Positions 55,478-64,000 of a stretch of DNA of 64,000 nt are shown in pieces. The DNA lies in the NCBI RefSeq assembly GCF_018343615.1, contig NZ_JAGYPI010000002.1:391562-455561 (forward strand), written 5' to 3'. Origin of the DNA: Bacillus sp. FJAT-49736. Its GTDB lineage: Bacteria > Bacillota > Bacilli > Bacillales > Bacillaceae_C. The stretch's first letter is position 1; each line of letters opens with the position of its first letter. A model generated the notes under the pieces. That model worked only from the letters and a program-made list of their open reading frames with translations. It did not search any database and had not been told where the DNA came from. The translations under genes were made by a program, and so were the position numbers.

Positions 55478-56293
55478 CTATTCCTCCGGCGATAACACAT
55501 CTACGTCTTGTATTTTTCCTTTGGAATCGACTCTAAAGCGCACATTGCTGTTTCGTGGGTCCAGCCCATATTCAATCGACTTGGGACTTGAATTCATGGT
55601 ATTTACTGTTATACAGTACAAGCCTTCTTGTAATACCCGATTTTTCTTAAAATCATTTAATATACTTTCCGCCCGAGGAATCCTTTTACTATGTTTATAG
55701 GTATTGTAATAAAAGTTGAAGTTCACGACTCCTCTGAACCGTTTCTCTTCCTTTTTTTCACTGTTTTTTAAAGTAGGTAGTAATGTAATAGTATCTATTA
55801 ATGGAGTCTGCTTAAATTCATCCATCAACTTTTCTTCCTGCTGTTCATCTATCCTTATGTTAAGAAAGTAATAAAAGTTTCCTTTTGCTACGTCATATTC
55901 GGTAGGTGACTTTTTCATTAAACTATTTTTAGCTATTACTTGATTTAATGCCGAAATTACTTCGGGATGCTGCTTAATATAAGCTCCTTTAAATAATTCC
56001 ATATATACATCATCACTGTTAGCATTATCTATTTTATATGAATCTCGTAATATCGTAATAAAAGCTGTTGTATGATATGGTTCCTTTATTTCAATAGCCG
56101 TTTGGTGGTCAATTCCTTCTAACCAATTGTTATCCCAAGTTAAAAACCGAAATTCCTTTTGCTTTATTTGATAATGTTCGGAAAGGTATCTACTTAGAGG
56201 CACTTTAAGATCTTTTTCTGTAACACAACCACTTAGTAAAATCAGAATGAATGGTATCAGAAACAATCGTTTTTTATTTTTAAGATATTTCAT
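55478..56293 (-). CDS. Lipoprotein of unknown function
   Basis: 271 residues. Basic N-terminus and hydrophobic stretch end in the lipobox LLSGC (cysteine 22), so the protein is lipid-anchored outside the membrane. The rest is hydrophilic, alpha/beta in appearance, with YFLNIRIDEQQEEKLMDEF and GVVNFNFYYNTYKHSKR. No family recognised with confidence. GAG-CCCT lies before the ATG. Confidence 0.7.
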   Translation of the reverse strand: MKYLKNKKRLFLIPFILILLSGCVTEKDLKVPLSRYLSEHYQIKQKEFRFLTWDNNWLEGIDHQTAIEIKEPYHTTAFITILRDSYKIDNANSDDVYMELFKGAYIKQHPEVISALNQVIAKNSLMKKSPTEYDVAKGNFYYFLNIRIDEQQEEKLMDEFKQTPLIDTITLLPTLKNSEKKEEKRFRGVVNFNFYYNTYKHSKRIPRAESILNDFKKNRVLQEGLYCITVNTMNSSPKSIEYGLDPRNSNVRFRVDSKGKIQDVDVLSPEE

Positions 56294-56485
56294 AGGGCTC
56301 CTACTTTCATCAACTTACTCTCTTGTCTTACTTATTCTACAAATGAAAGTGTCACTCCTTCTTCCACCTGTGCCTCCAAAAGATAACTGCCATACCGAAA
56401 AAAAGAGAATCGTCCCTTTGTTCTTCATGATACAATTATCCTATAATCTATTTTTATCTTAATTTACAAAAATATAGGAGGTACT

Positions 56486-57181
56486 ATGAAAAGAGCAATT
56501 AAAATTTTGATCCTTTTGTTTTTAGGTCTTTCCATTACTGTTTCATATAACCAGTATTCATTTGCCAGTTCTGTAAACACTAAAAAAAGTCGTGTAACTT
56601 ATACTTTCAAGGATGCAAACGGAAAGAAATTTAAGTTATATATCATTGGATCCAATGAAGTTAAGGCAAAAGGAAGTTTTTCAGCAAAAGATACATGGGC
56701 AATGCCCTGGGCGGGAGTTAATGAAGGGGACACACTCTACAAAGGCAATTATCGTATATATATCCAAAAATATGGATCGAAATCTATTTCATATACTGGT
56801 GTAGAAAAGAAAAATTATGTATATAATTCTACTCGAAAAATGATATATTGGATTCCAAGCAAATCTAAAGGTCAACCGGATCTTTTATTCATAGCGGAAA
56901 CATGGTCATCCAATAGTGAAGCAGCGGATGTATATTATATTCAAAGTGGGAAACTAAAGAAAGTAAAAGGTGGCTTAGATTATACTGTAAGACCACAAAT
57001 TACGGGCAAAAACCAACTCCAAATTGCTTCCTATAATAATGCAGAAGAAAATAAACCATGGACAATGATGGTATATAATTTTCCACCTAATCAAACTTCA
57101 TTCAAAAGAAAATCAATCAAATCCTATACATTTGAGTCAGGAAAGTCCATGATTAAACATTGGCGAAAAGATTGGAAGTAA
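56486..57181 (+). CDS. Secreted protein of unknown function
   Basis: 231 residues with a signal peptide (1-28, cleaved after SFA). The mature part is beta-rich and basic (RVTYTFKDANGKKFKLYIIG, then KQRPDLLFIAETW-like strands, PQITGKNQLQIASYNN). It resembles secreted propeller-fragment or YycH-like proteins only in general character. AGGAGG precedes the ATG. A perfect terminator follows about 110 bp on. Confidence 0.7.
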   Translation: MKRAIKILILLFLGLSITVSYNQYSFASSVNTKKSRVTYTFKDANGKKFKLYIIGSNEVKAKGSFSAKDTWAMPWAGVNEGDTLYKGNYRIYIQKYGSKSISYTGVEKKNYVYNSTRKMIYWIPSKSKGQPDLLFIAETWSSNSEAADVYYIQSGKLKKVKGGLDYTVRPQITGKNQLQIASYNNAEENKPWTMMVYNFPPNQTSFKRKSIKSYTFESGKSMIKHWRKDWK

Positions 57182-57291
57182 TAAATAGAGCATGCTTAAT
57201 ATAGAGGGGAATACGTTGATAGTTTCGATGCTCAATGCATTGAAGATGGCTGATCAGTGCCAAAACAATGAGTAGATTACTCCTAAATATA

Positions 57292-57325
57292 AGAAAAAGC
57301 ACTCTGCATTCAGAGTGCTTTTTCT
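57292..57325. terminator. Bidirectional terminator
   Basis: AGAAAAAGCACTCTG, CATT, CAGAGTGCTTTTTCT, a perfect 15-bp stem whose ends are A-rich/T-rich, able to work on both strands. Confidence 0.85.
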
Positions 57326-57352
57326 ATGACAGCTATAAAAATTCTAGAAGAA

Positions 57353-57404
57353 CATGGGGACGGTTCTAGCGTTTTTTTAAGAAACACCAGAACAGTCCCT
57401 ATGA
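57353..57404. repeat. GGGACGGTTCT-type REP palindrome
   Basis: GGGACGGTTCT faces AGAACAGTCCC around GCGTTT/AAAC. This is the GGGACGGTT family found near gene ends throughout the window. Confidence 0.6.
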
Positions 57405-57530
57405 TTTTTACAGAATTATACTTATACCCCTTTGAATACAATGCATAACAAAATATTATATTGTGTAAAATAATTGATCCAATCGAAACTAATTCTTATA
57501 TTTTCAGTTGATTTCCTATTTTAGTTGTCT

Positions 57531-59714
57531 CTAATGCTTAGGTAAGGAAATAAATCCCCATTTTTTGTTTTTATCTTGTACTGCCGCAAATCCCTCAAAA
57601 ACATATTTCGTATTTTCATAGTATGGTGTTACAATTTTTCCTTTATTGTTAACAAATGTTTGACCTTTTTTGGTAGATACTTGGCCATAGCCTTCATTGA
57701 ATGGTAAGACCGTGCTTGTCTTATATATTACCTTCCCCTTTTTATCGATATACCCTCGTGAGCTAATGTCACCATTTTTATAAATAGTATAAACAGCTAG
57801 TCCATTCCTATAATCACTAATATCATTAATGCTTTTATTTACAAATAATGTTTTTCCACTTTTATTGATCACTTGCCAGTTATAATTCTTCATTACCGTC
57901 GCAACGCCGTCACTGAAGCCAAGATTATCTGAGATTCCTTCCCCTAGAGAAGCGCCAATATCATCAAACTGTGGTTTAATTACTTCCTTACCGGACTTAT
58001 TCACGAATCCAATTTTTCCATTACTAGTCCATACACATCCCAAACCATCACTAAATGTAGCTGCACTACTATACATTTTAGATATTACTTTTCCTGATTT
58101 ATTTATATATCCTTCTTTTCCCTTTAACCTTATAACTGATATGCCTTCCCTGAACGAGGTAAGATTCTCATAAATAGGTTTAATAACCACTTTTCCTGAT
58201 TTATTAATTGCCCCCCACTTACCTTTGATTTCTACAGCTGCTAGACCTTGTGAGAATCCTTTCTCTTTATAGCCACTATCAAATATATCACCAATATCTT
58301 GGTATTGCGGCTTGATGACCTCTTTTCCAGCCTTATTAATAAAACCCCATTTTCCATTTTTATTAACGGCCGCTAAACCCTCCCAGAAACTCATCACTTC
58401 TGTATAGTTCGTACTGATAACGACTTTTCCTTTTGTATTAATGTATTTCCATTTATCATCCTTGGTACGAGACAGCCCTTCATGAAATTTAAAAGTATAG
58501 AGATCATCATTTTTATACTTAGGCTCCACTATGGTAACCCCGCTTTTATCAATGACACCCCATAAGTTTCCCGTCTTCACCCAAACTAGCCCTTCGCTAA
58601 AATCCTGTACGTCATTATATTTAGGTTCAATTGCATAATTGGGCAATGAAGATATGGACTGAATCCCTTTGAAATTTCCTCCCCAGCCCAACACTTCCCC
58701 ATTGTATATAGCGAGTGAATAACCACTGCCAGCAGAAATGGTAGAAATATTTTTTAATCCTTTTGCCATAACCGGTTTCATACTATCCTTGTTAGTCCCG
58801 TCTCCTAGTGAACCATTCGTATTATATCCCCATGACCAAATAGTTCCATCCTTTTTTAATGCCATTGAATGATAGTCAAGCACCGAAACTGAAATAATAT
58901 TTGAAAGTCCTGATATCTGCGCTAAGCCATTTTTAAACTGGTCTGCAATACTAGTATAATAGTTTCTATCCCTTTTCCATTCCCAAACAGTTCCATCATT
59001 TTTTAATACTAATGAACTTTGGTTTCCTGCAGTAACATCTTTAACATTTTCAATCCCGGTAATCTTTTGAGGTTTATATGTTCTCAATCCCCATACCCAA
59101 ATTGAGCTATCCTTTTCCAGTGCTATAGAGTGAAAACTACCAGCTGAAATGCTTTTTATATTACTAAGTTCTGGTATTTGAATTGGTACATTACTTTTTT
59201 CTATACTACTATCTCCAATAGTACCTCCTAAATTCGCACCCCAAGCCCATACACTACCATCTTTCTTCAATGCAAGGGAATAATAGGAATTTGCAGAAAT
59301 GGAAACAACATCCGCGAGCTTTTTTACTTTAACCGGTTTACTTTTATTGATGTAAGTACCATCACCCAGTTGTCCATAATCATTTCCTCCCCACGCCCAT
59401 ACAGTCCCATCCTTCGTTAGGGCTAACGAATGTTTTTCCCCTCCAGAAATGGCAATAATATTCTTTAAACCTAATACTTGAACAGGTGTAGATTTATCTA
59501 CATTATTAGATGTACCTAATTGACCGTCCTCATTACTACCCCACGCCCAAACTGTACCATCCTTTTTTAATGTCAAAGAATGATAGTTTCCAGCATATAT
59601 AGCTTTTATATCACTACTTCCGCCATTCTTCAGAGCAAATACCTTTTCATTTGAAAAAATAAAAGTTATCGGTAATAAAATAATGGTAAGAATAATAAAG
59701 AAAATCTTTTTCAT
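57531..59714 (-). CDS. Secreted RCC1-propeller and WG-repeat protein
   Basis: 727 residues from the ATG at 59714, which gives a clean signal peptide (MKKIFFIILTIILLPITFIF, cleaved near FA); the frame opens eight codons earlier. Residues about 30-370 hold seven RCC1-like blades of the form HSLTLKKDGTVWAWGxNxxGQLG. Residues about 375-727 hold some ten WG repeats (KWGFINKAGKEVIKPQYQ, KWGAINKSGKVVIKPIYE). Both repeat types are protein-interaction surfaces. Combined propeller and WG proteins are seen in secreted Firmicute and Paenibacillus proteins. No enzyme domain or wall anchor was found. Confidence 0.9.
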   Translation of the reverse strand: MKKIFFIILTIILLPITFIFSNEKVFALKNGGSSDIKAIYAGNYHSLTLKKDGTVWAWGSNEDGQLGTSNNVDKSTPVQVLGLKNIIAISGGEKHSLALTKDGTVWAWGGNDYGQLGDGTYINKSKPVKVKKLADVVSISANSYYSLALKKDGSVWAWGANLGGTIGDSSIEKSNVPIQIPELSNIKSISAGSFHSIALEKDSSIWVWGLRTYKPQKITGIENVKDVTAGNQSSLVLKNDGTVWEWKRDRNYYTSIADQFKNGLAQISGLSNIISVSVLDYHSMALKKDGTIWSWGYNTNGSLGDGTNKDSMKPVMAKGLKNISTISAGSGYSLAIYNGEVLGWGGNFKGIQSISSLPNYAIEPKYNDVQDFSEGLVWVKTGNLWGVIDKSGVTIVEPKYKNDDLYTFKFHEGLSRTKDDKWKYINTKGKVVISTNYTEVMSFWEGLAAVNKNGKWGFINKAGKEVIKPQYQDIGDIFDSGYKEKGFSQGLAAVEIKGKWGAINKSGKVVIKPIYENLTSFREGISVIRLKGKEGYINKSGKVISKMYSSAATFSDGLGCVWTSNGKIGFVNKSGKEVIKPQFDDIGASLGEGISDNLGFSDGVATVMKNYNWQVINKSGKTLFVNKSINDISDYRNGLAVYTIYKNGDISSRGYIDKKGKVIYKTSTVLPFNEGYGQVSTKKGQTFVNNKGKIVTPYYENTKYVFEGFAAVQDKNKKWGFISLPKH

Positions 59715-59744
59715 CTTTTTAAGTTCACCGTCCCCCACGTTCTG

Positions 59745-60077
59745 TTAAGTAAATTTTTTACTTTTGTCAATCGGTCTTACTATTCCATAACACTTTAACT
59801 TGTCCAAACGATGAAAAATATCCATTTTAGTTTCAAAATGGACATCCTTTGAAACCAGAATTGAATGATATATGGTTTTACAGTATCCCCAATATTTTGG
59901 ATGATTCGGTACCCACTTAGTCTTCATAAGAAAAGTTAAAACCTCTTCCGACTCTGATTGGGAGGCATCTTTTCTCTTTAATATACCTGCCCAAGATTTT
60001 AATCCCGTTGCAAATTTTATTTGTTGAAATATACACCAACCTAAAATGATGAAAAATACTAGAAAAATAACCCCCAT
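59745..60077 (-). CDS. Small membrane-anchored protein of unknown function
   Basis: 110 residues with one N-terminal membrane segment (3-20, VIFLVFFIILGWCIFQQI) and a hydrophilic remainder with several Lys and Trp residues. GTGAGGGAG precedes the ATG. It lies 30 bp before the RCC1/WG gene and is probably cotranscribed with it. No family recognised. Confidence 0.6.
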   Translation of the reverse strand: MGVIFLVFFIILGWCIFQQIKFATGLKSWAGILKRKDASQSESEEVLTFLMKTKWVPNHPKYWGYCKTIYHSILVSKDVHFETKMDIFHRLDKLKCYGIVRPIDKSKKFT

Positions 60078-60199
60078 GATTCTCCCTCACACCTAATATA
60101 TTTTTGCTATAAAACAAGGATTAATTCCAGCTTTGTAGAAAGGTCTCCTTCAACAAAGCTTTCTTACTGGTCTTTTGTCCAATTCTGAAGAGTAATAGT

Positions 60200-61345
60200 C
60201 TACTTGAACTTTGTAAACAGTAAAAATCGTTCACCTTCCATATAAGCCGTTTCCATATTTGGTAATACTGTGTTAGCTACAGCTACACCGCCATCTTTTG
60301 TTTCGATAATTCTACTTACAGTAAAGCTGTAGTATGGTTTAAAATCTACAATGGCCTTGTCCACTAATTTCTTTCCGGAGATTGTTGCTTTAATAAAGTT
60401 TGCTTGATATAAAGACGCCCCTTTTCCACCAGAAATTAGAATGCTTCCATCCTTCGCAAGTGCTGCATCATAAATATTAACGTTAATTTGACTGCTTATT
60501 ACGGCGCTTTTCGGCTTCAAATCCTTACTCAATAGGACGAAACGATTTCTTCTATTTTCATCATAGTCCTTACGAATTTCGGTTACTAGAACATATTCCC
60601 CATTACTTCTTTGAGCAATAAATTTTCCGCTCTCCATTTCTGTTTTGGAAAGGCTAAATGTTGGACTTTTAATCGTTTGCTTCCCATTTTTGTCTACTTT
60701 ATAAAGCACGATGTTGCTTTTCATTGCTCCTGTTAATAAGAAGCTGCCATCTTTTGCTTCGGTGACGGATTCGATCGTTTGATACTCCTTGAAGGAATAT
60801 TTCGTATCCCATTTGGTTTGATAATTAGCATTTAATTTAATATATTCCAACGCCTGATCATCTGTTAGGACTACTAGGTAGCCCCCGTCCTTTGCCTTGA
60901 TTACTTTTTCTAAATCATAGTTAAAAGAGAATTTCGGTGGTGCATATTTCTTCACTGTATAGCTGCCATTAGAATGAACAAGTGTAATATAGATCTTGGA
61001 ATCCTTCATCTCCCATAATTCCACGTCTCCCTTGCCCTTCTTAAATCCAAAGCTATATCCAGAGCTTGATTTTACGTCTTTACTCCATAAGAGCTTCCCA
61101 TTTTTATCAAATTTAGAGTACCATCCAGTAAATCTAGGATCGGTATCTAATAATTTTGTTCCCGCCATAAAATAGGATTGATCATCCATTTGAAGAATCA
61201 CATCTGTGTTATAGAAATTGCCCTTACCAAATGTTTTTTCAAATTGTTCTTTGTATGTCGTTTTCACACTTGCTGCTTGTCCCATAACGGATGAAGTTAG
61301 AAAACAAAATAAGACTACCAATAACCCGATTATTTTTTTCATCAT
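60200..61345 (-). CDS. Secreted beta-propeller-like protein
   Basis: 381 residues with a signal peptide (1-25, cleaved after QAA). Repeated KDGSFLLTGA, KDGGYLVVLT and KDGSILISGG motifs, each followed by a strand with a Lys-Asp-Gly-x-aromatic pattern, indicate an incomplete beta-propeller. No catalytic motif. GGGGAAT precedes the start. It is in a minus-strand run with the genes at 61371 and 61864, separated by 25 bp gaps, so they probably form one operon. Confidence 0.8.
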   Translation of the reverse strand: MMKKIIGLLVVLFCFLTSSVMGQAASVKTTYKEQFEKTFGKGNFYNTDVILQMDDQSYFMAGTKLLDTDPRFTGWYSKFDKNGKLLWSKDVKSSSGYSFGFKKGKGDVELWEMKDSKIYITLVHSNGSYTVKKYAPPKFSFNYDLEKVIKAKDGGYLVVLTDDQALEYIKLNANYQTKWDTKYSFKEYQTIESVTEAKDGSFLLTGAMKSNIVLYKVDKNGKQTIKSPTFSLSKTEMESGKFIAQRSNGEYVLVTEIRKDYDENRRNRFVLLSKDLKPKSAVISSQINVNIYDAALAKDGSILISGGKGASLYQANFIKATISGKKLVDKAIVDFKPYYSFTVSRIIETKDGGVAVANTVLPNMETAYMEGERFLLFTKFK

Positions 61346-61370
61346 TTATTCCCCCTATGTAATACTCATT

Positions 61371-61838
61371 TTAATGCCAATTGTGTTCTGTAAATTCTCG
61401 ATTCATATTATCCATTACTTGATCTAATGCATCATAACTTCTTTTGCCATTTCCACCGCGATATCTATATGATTTTGCCCATTTCCCGCTATGTCCAAAT
61501 AAGGCATCTAAGATGGATACAGTTATTCCAGTTAAAACTAGCCCTGTTATAATGTTGTATGGCAAAATATCATAGGCGCCCCCTACCATTCCCGCTATAA
61601 ATAAAACAGCAAATATCCAGCCTTTTGTATATCTTTTTTTATAAAACTGCCCAATTCCTGGACTTAGTACGGATAGACATACGATCCAAATTTGCTGAGG
61701 AGACTTGACCTTCACCTTGCGAAAAAACAAATAGGCAAGCACCGTGTAAAGGATAATGATTAAAATGTTTATTACTGTTGAAAGTAGGTTTTGTTCCATT
61801 GACTTTTCCAAAAAACGGAGAATAAAAGCTCCCCCCAT
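61371..61838 (-). CDS. Small multispanning membrane protein
   Basis: 155 residues with four or so membrane segments (about 18-40, 48-65, 72-88, 95-112) and a basic cytoplasmic C-terminus rich in Gly, Lys, Arg and Tyr (KWAKSYRYRGGNGKRSYDA). AAAGGAGGGAAT precedes the ATG. It resembles small bacterial membrane proteins of the DUF-type tandem-helix class, but I do not name one. Same operon as the PIN gene upstream and the secreted propeller gene downstream. Confidence 0.6.
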   Translation of the reverse strand: MGGAFILRFLEKSMEQNLLSTVINILIIILYTVLAYLFFRKVKVKSPQQIWIVCLSVLSPGIGQFYKKRYTKGWIFAVLFIAGMVGGAYDILPYNIITGLVLTGITVSILDALFGHSGKWAKSYRYRGGNGKRSYDALDQVMDNMNREFTEHNWH

Positions 61839-61863
61839 ACCAATTCCCTCCTTTATATAAAAA

Positions 61864-62916
61864 TTATTTGGCGGTTGGAATCAATTTGAATTTAATCTGT
61901 TTATTATTCTCCCGTTCAATAAAAGAGGTTTCAATGTATTGAACATCTTTTATTGCCCCATCGACCGTTACACTAGCATCTCTGATATCCTTAGGATTGA
62001 GCAAATCCCCATCCTCCATATAGCCATATGTATACTTTACTTTTCCATTTTTATATAAAATCTTAAAGCGCTCCATTTGCCGATTTTGTTGATAAATCAT
62101 TTGTTCATATCTATCTTTCATATATTTAGGAGGTTTCTTTGACTTCCAAGCATTTTCGGGAAAACTAATATGAAGATTGGTGTTATTCTTCACAACAAAT
62201 TTCACATTGTATGATTGATGTTCCTTTGTAATCTTCATATTGGAAACAGAAATAGCGTTCGATGGAATAATTACCTTTTTAATGGTATATGCATTTTCTT
62301 TTATCCCCTTCCCAAGATGCGAGAAAATAAGAAAACAAATAATAATAGCAACTAACACTAGTAGATTAGATGATCTATGTTTCCTTTTTGTATGCTTTTT
62401 CACACCCTTATGTGCATTCTCATTAAAATAACGGAAGAAGGTATCAATGTCATGTTCGGAACAAATCATCTTACATGACCTTGCCGTAGTCCTTGGACCT
62501 CTGTCCAAAGTGATGAAAACACATTGTTTATTTTCCTTTTCTTGAAGCATCATATATTCGGCAATAATTTTATCATCAGGAAATTCCTTGCCTACTGATA
62601 GTCCTTTTGATTTTATATAGGTATGGTCAGGATGGTAGAGAGATTTATTAACGGAATACTTATCAATGATGGATAAGGCATCCCTGCATCTTTTCGCTCT
62701 TATCTTGTGCTCCTCGGATGATTCGTCATTTGACTTTTTATTTTTATCTAATTCTTGAAAGGATTGATTACAAACAGTAACACTTTCTCCCTGTTTTCTT
62801 AATTCCATGATCACGTCAGGGGCATTCATGAATACATTCGTATCCGGTGCAAAAACAAATCCTTTTCCTAAATAAGGCTTTAAAAATCCCCATAAATACT
62901 TAGAGCTTTTGTCCAT
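61864..62916 (-). CDS. PIN-domain protein with membrane anchor and extracellular domain
   Basis: 350 residues from the ATG at 62916 (GGGGATAGG upstream); the frame extends 17 codons more. Residues about 20-165 form a PIN domain: DTNVFMNAP (first acidic), FQELDKN (second), FPDDKIIAEYM (third and fourth) and ITLDRG, so all metal-binding acids seem present. A basic linker and one membrane segment (LLVLVAIIICFLIFSHLG, about 190-207) are followed by about 145 extracellular beta-type residues (KFVVKNNTNLHISFPENAWK). PIN domains cut RNA. Anchoring one to the membrane with an outside sensor-like domain is unusual. Confidence 0.75.
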   Translation of the reverse strand: MDKSSKYLWGFLKPYLGKGFVFAPDTNVFMNAPDVIMELRKQGESVTVCNQSFQELDKNKKSNDESSEEHKIRAKRCRDALSIIDKYSVNKSLYHPDHTYIKSKGLSVGKEFPDDKIIAEYMMLQEKENKQCVFITLDRGPRTTARSCKMICSEHDIDTFFRYFNENAHKGVKKHTKRKHRSSNLLVLVAIIICFLIFSHLGKGIKENAYTIKKVIIPSNAISVSNMKITKEHQSYNVKFVVKNNTNLHISFPENAWKSKKPPKYMKDRYEQMIYQQNRQMERFKILYKNGKVKYTYGYMEDGDLLNPKDIRDASVTVDGAIKDVQYIETSFIERENNKQIKFKLIPTAK

Positions 62917-63155
62917 AAACCTATCCCCTAGCATTCTAATAATATTGTAGATATTTATAAAAACCATTCTGAATAATTATTTTTATAGTGAGTGCGACTT
63001 TATTGTAATACATGATTACAGTAACAAATTGATTACAAAGTGTCAATCCCTTAAAAACAAGCTATGAATGGTTGATATGACAGGGGCTATTAATATAAAA
63101 TAATACAAGTAATCAACTGATGACAAATAGGAACAGTATTTTAGGAGGTGAGAGA

Positions 63156-63560
63156 ATGACAGAGGAATTTTTAGAAAAAAACCTGAAAGACAAGACACTG
63201 GGAGAGGTATTATTCTATCTCCGTTCGGAACACTTAAAGCTTTCTTTACGAAAAGCTTCTGAATTAATTGGAATATCCCATAACTACCTATCTATTCTGG
63301 AAAAAGGATTCGACCCTAGAAATAACCGTCCCGTCCAGGTTACTCCGGAGATACTGAAAAAAATTTCTGCTGCGTATGAATATCCGATCGAAGAGTTATT
63401 ATTCTTAGCGGGGTTTAATAGTACGATAGAGGAAGATAAAAGTGTAATCAACATAAAGGAATTACTCCTAAGCTCAAAAGTACTCATATTAGGGGATAAG
63501 GTGTTATCACCTGAAGATAAAAGAAAGCTGCTAATCATTGCAGAAACGCTTATGAGTTAA
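63156..63560 (+). CDS. XRE-family transcription regulator
   Basis: 134 residues from the ATG after AGGAGGTGA; a longer frame opens 12 codons earlier. Helix-turn-helix at about 20-75: LRSEHLKLSLRKASELIGIS, then YLSILEKGFDPRNNRPVQVT and PEILKKISAAYEYPIEELL. The longer loop in the helix-turn-helix (DPRNNRPVQV) and the PIEEL ending resemble Bacillus XRE regulators of phage/ICE or SinR type. The C-terminal 45 residues are helical, perhaps for oligomerisation. Confidence 0.88.
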   Translation: MTEEFLEKNLKDKTLGEVLFYLRSEHLKLSLRKASELIGISHNYLSILEKGFDPRNNRPVQVTPEILKKISAAYEYPIEELLFLAGFNSTIEEDKSVINIKELLLSSKVLILGDKVLSPEDKRKLLIIAETLMS

Positions 63561-63596
63561 AAAGTGAACAGCATCGAGGTTGAAACTGTTCACTTT
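63561..63596. terminator. Shared bidirectional terminator
   Basis: AAAGTGAACAG, 14 bases, CTGTTCACTTT, between the convergent XRE gene and the partial gene at the right edge. The stem overlaps the stop of the latter. Confidence 0.8.
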
Positions 63597-64000
63597 CTGT
63601 AGCGTTTGGAAAGAAAGCTTGCAATATATTCAATGATGAAGATCACTTCTTGCTCATCTAAATAATCCCTTACATCTTTTAGCGGAACATCAAATACTTC
63701 AAAATCGAGTGGCATTTTTTCACCTTTAAAGCAGCTGACTTGATCCATTTCTATATAACCTTTAACAAAGAATTCATCTATTACATTTTCACTATCATAT
63801 CGAAAGGATGGCCAAAATTCCTCCGGTATATAGAAAATTAAATCAAAGCTATTGGATTGCTTAGTATTGGTAAGTAACCAGTTAAATAATTCATCCTCTT
63901 CACGCTCTGACTTTATTCCTACTTTCGCGATAAATTTATCACTATTTGCAGCAATATATTTTAAGACTTTTTGAAAACTAAGCGGGAGAAGTGCTTTTAA
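63590..64000 (-). CDS. Partial gene of unknown function, cut by the window edge
   Basis: 137 codons of open reading frame on the minus strand, ending at a TGA (63590-63592). Its 5' end is outside the window. The visible C-terminus reads KFIAKVGIKSEREEDELFNW, then FDLIFYIPEEFWPSFRYDSE and FDVPLKDVRDYLDEQEVIFI, a soluble alpha/beta protein ending in FLSKRYRK. The family is not recognised. The clear codon use and end-to-end openness support a real gene. Confidence 0.65.
   Translation of the reverse strand, partial: LKALLPLSFQKVLKYIAANSDKFIAKVGIKSEREEDELFNWLLTNTKQSNSFDLIFYIPEEFWPSFRYDSENVIDEFFVKGYIEMDQVSCFKGEKMPLDFEVFDVPLKDVRDYLDEQEVIFIIEYIASFLSKRYRK

Overview
The window is low-GC, Gram-positive DNA of Bacillaceae type. 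Supporting signs are strong AGGAGG-like ribosome sites, U-rich hairpin terminators, a CcpA cre site, a sigma-D promoter, SPOCS-like spore-coat proteins, YfmQ and YitT families, and Bacillus-style GGGACGG / GTGCCAGGCACC intergenic repeats. No rRNA, tRNA, IS element, CRISPR array or prophage was seen. Gene names are family-level calls made by reading the sequence, not by database search.

Layout. (1) 57-4551, minus: a catabolite-controlled PTS operon (PRD/EIIA regulator, ascorbate-type IIB and IIC, transaldolase). (2) 5154-6656, plus: two SPOCS-like, probably spore-coat, proteins. (3) 6904-26421, minus: a 20-kb cell-surface island. It holds a 7TMR-DISM hybrid kinase with two kinase cores, a REC-winged helix-BTAD (SARP-like) response regulator, and four large secreted proteins. 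Three of these share a C-terminal module ending in a SPOR-like domain. The fourth lacks the module but carries a dockerin, and the gene next to it encodes a cohesin with the module. Two promoters in the island share the architecture TGTTCAG-N4-TGTTYAG-N10-TANAAT, the arrangement expected for a SARP-type activator. (4) 27022-36136: a c-di-GMP-I riboswitch in front of a secreted copper-amine-oxidase-N-like protein, a chemoreceptor, a possible structured RNA, a NERD protein, a gene broken by an in-frame stop, and a sigma-D promoter before a coiled-coil protein and a membrane polysaccharide deacetylase. (5) 37016-41900, minus: a hybrid kinase, a single-domain regulator and an Hpt-REC-GGDEF-REC diguanylate cyclase. 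(6) 42435-48089: L,D-transpeptidase, DUF3231, YitT, YnfA and RibD/DHFR-like genes. (7) 48436-51765, plus: a tight five-gene operon of unknown function, including a 23-residue membrane peptide, followed by about 20 copies of a 51-bp hairpin-forming tandem repeat. (8) 53033-57181: foldback repeat, gene remnants (MaoC-like, MocR-like), VOC protein, YfmQ, a lipoprotein and a secreted protein. (9) 57531-62916, minus: RCC1/WG-repeat protein, small membrane proteins, a secreted repeat protein and a PIN domain fused to a membrane anchor. (10) 63156-64000: an XRE regulator and a partial gene cut by the window edge.

How the parts may work together. Much of the window concerns the cell surface and the sessile/motile switch. 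The diguanylate cyclase could feed the c-di-GMP riboswitch, the sigma-D promoter ties the deacetylase pair to the motility regulon, and the two-component system of the island probably controls display of its own surface proteins. The most novel candidates are the cohesin-dockerin surface assembly with its SARP-like operators, and the unknown operon with its hairpin minisatellite.
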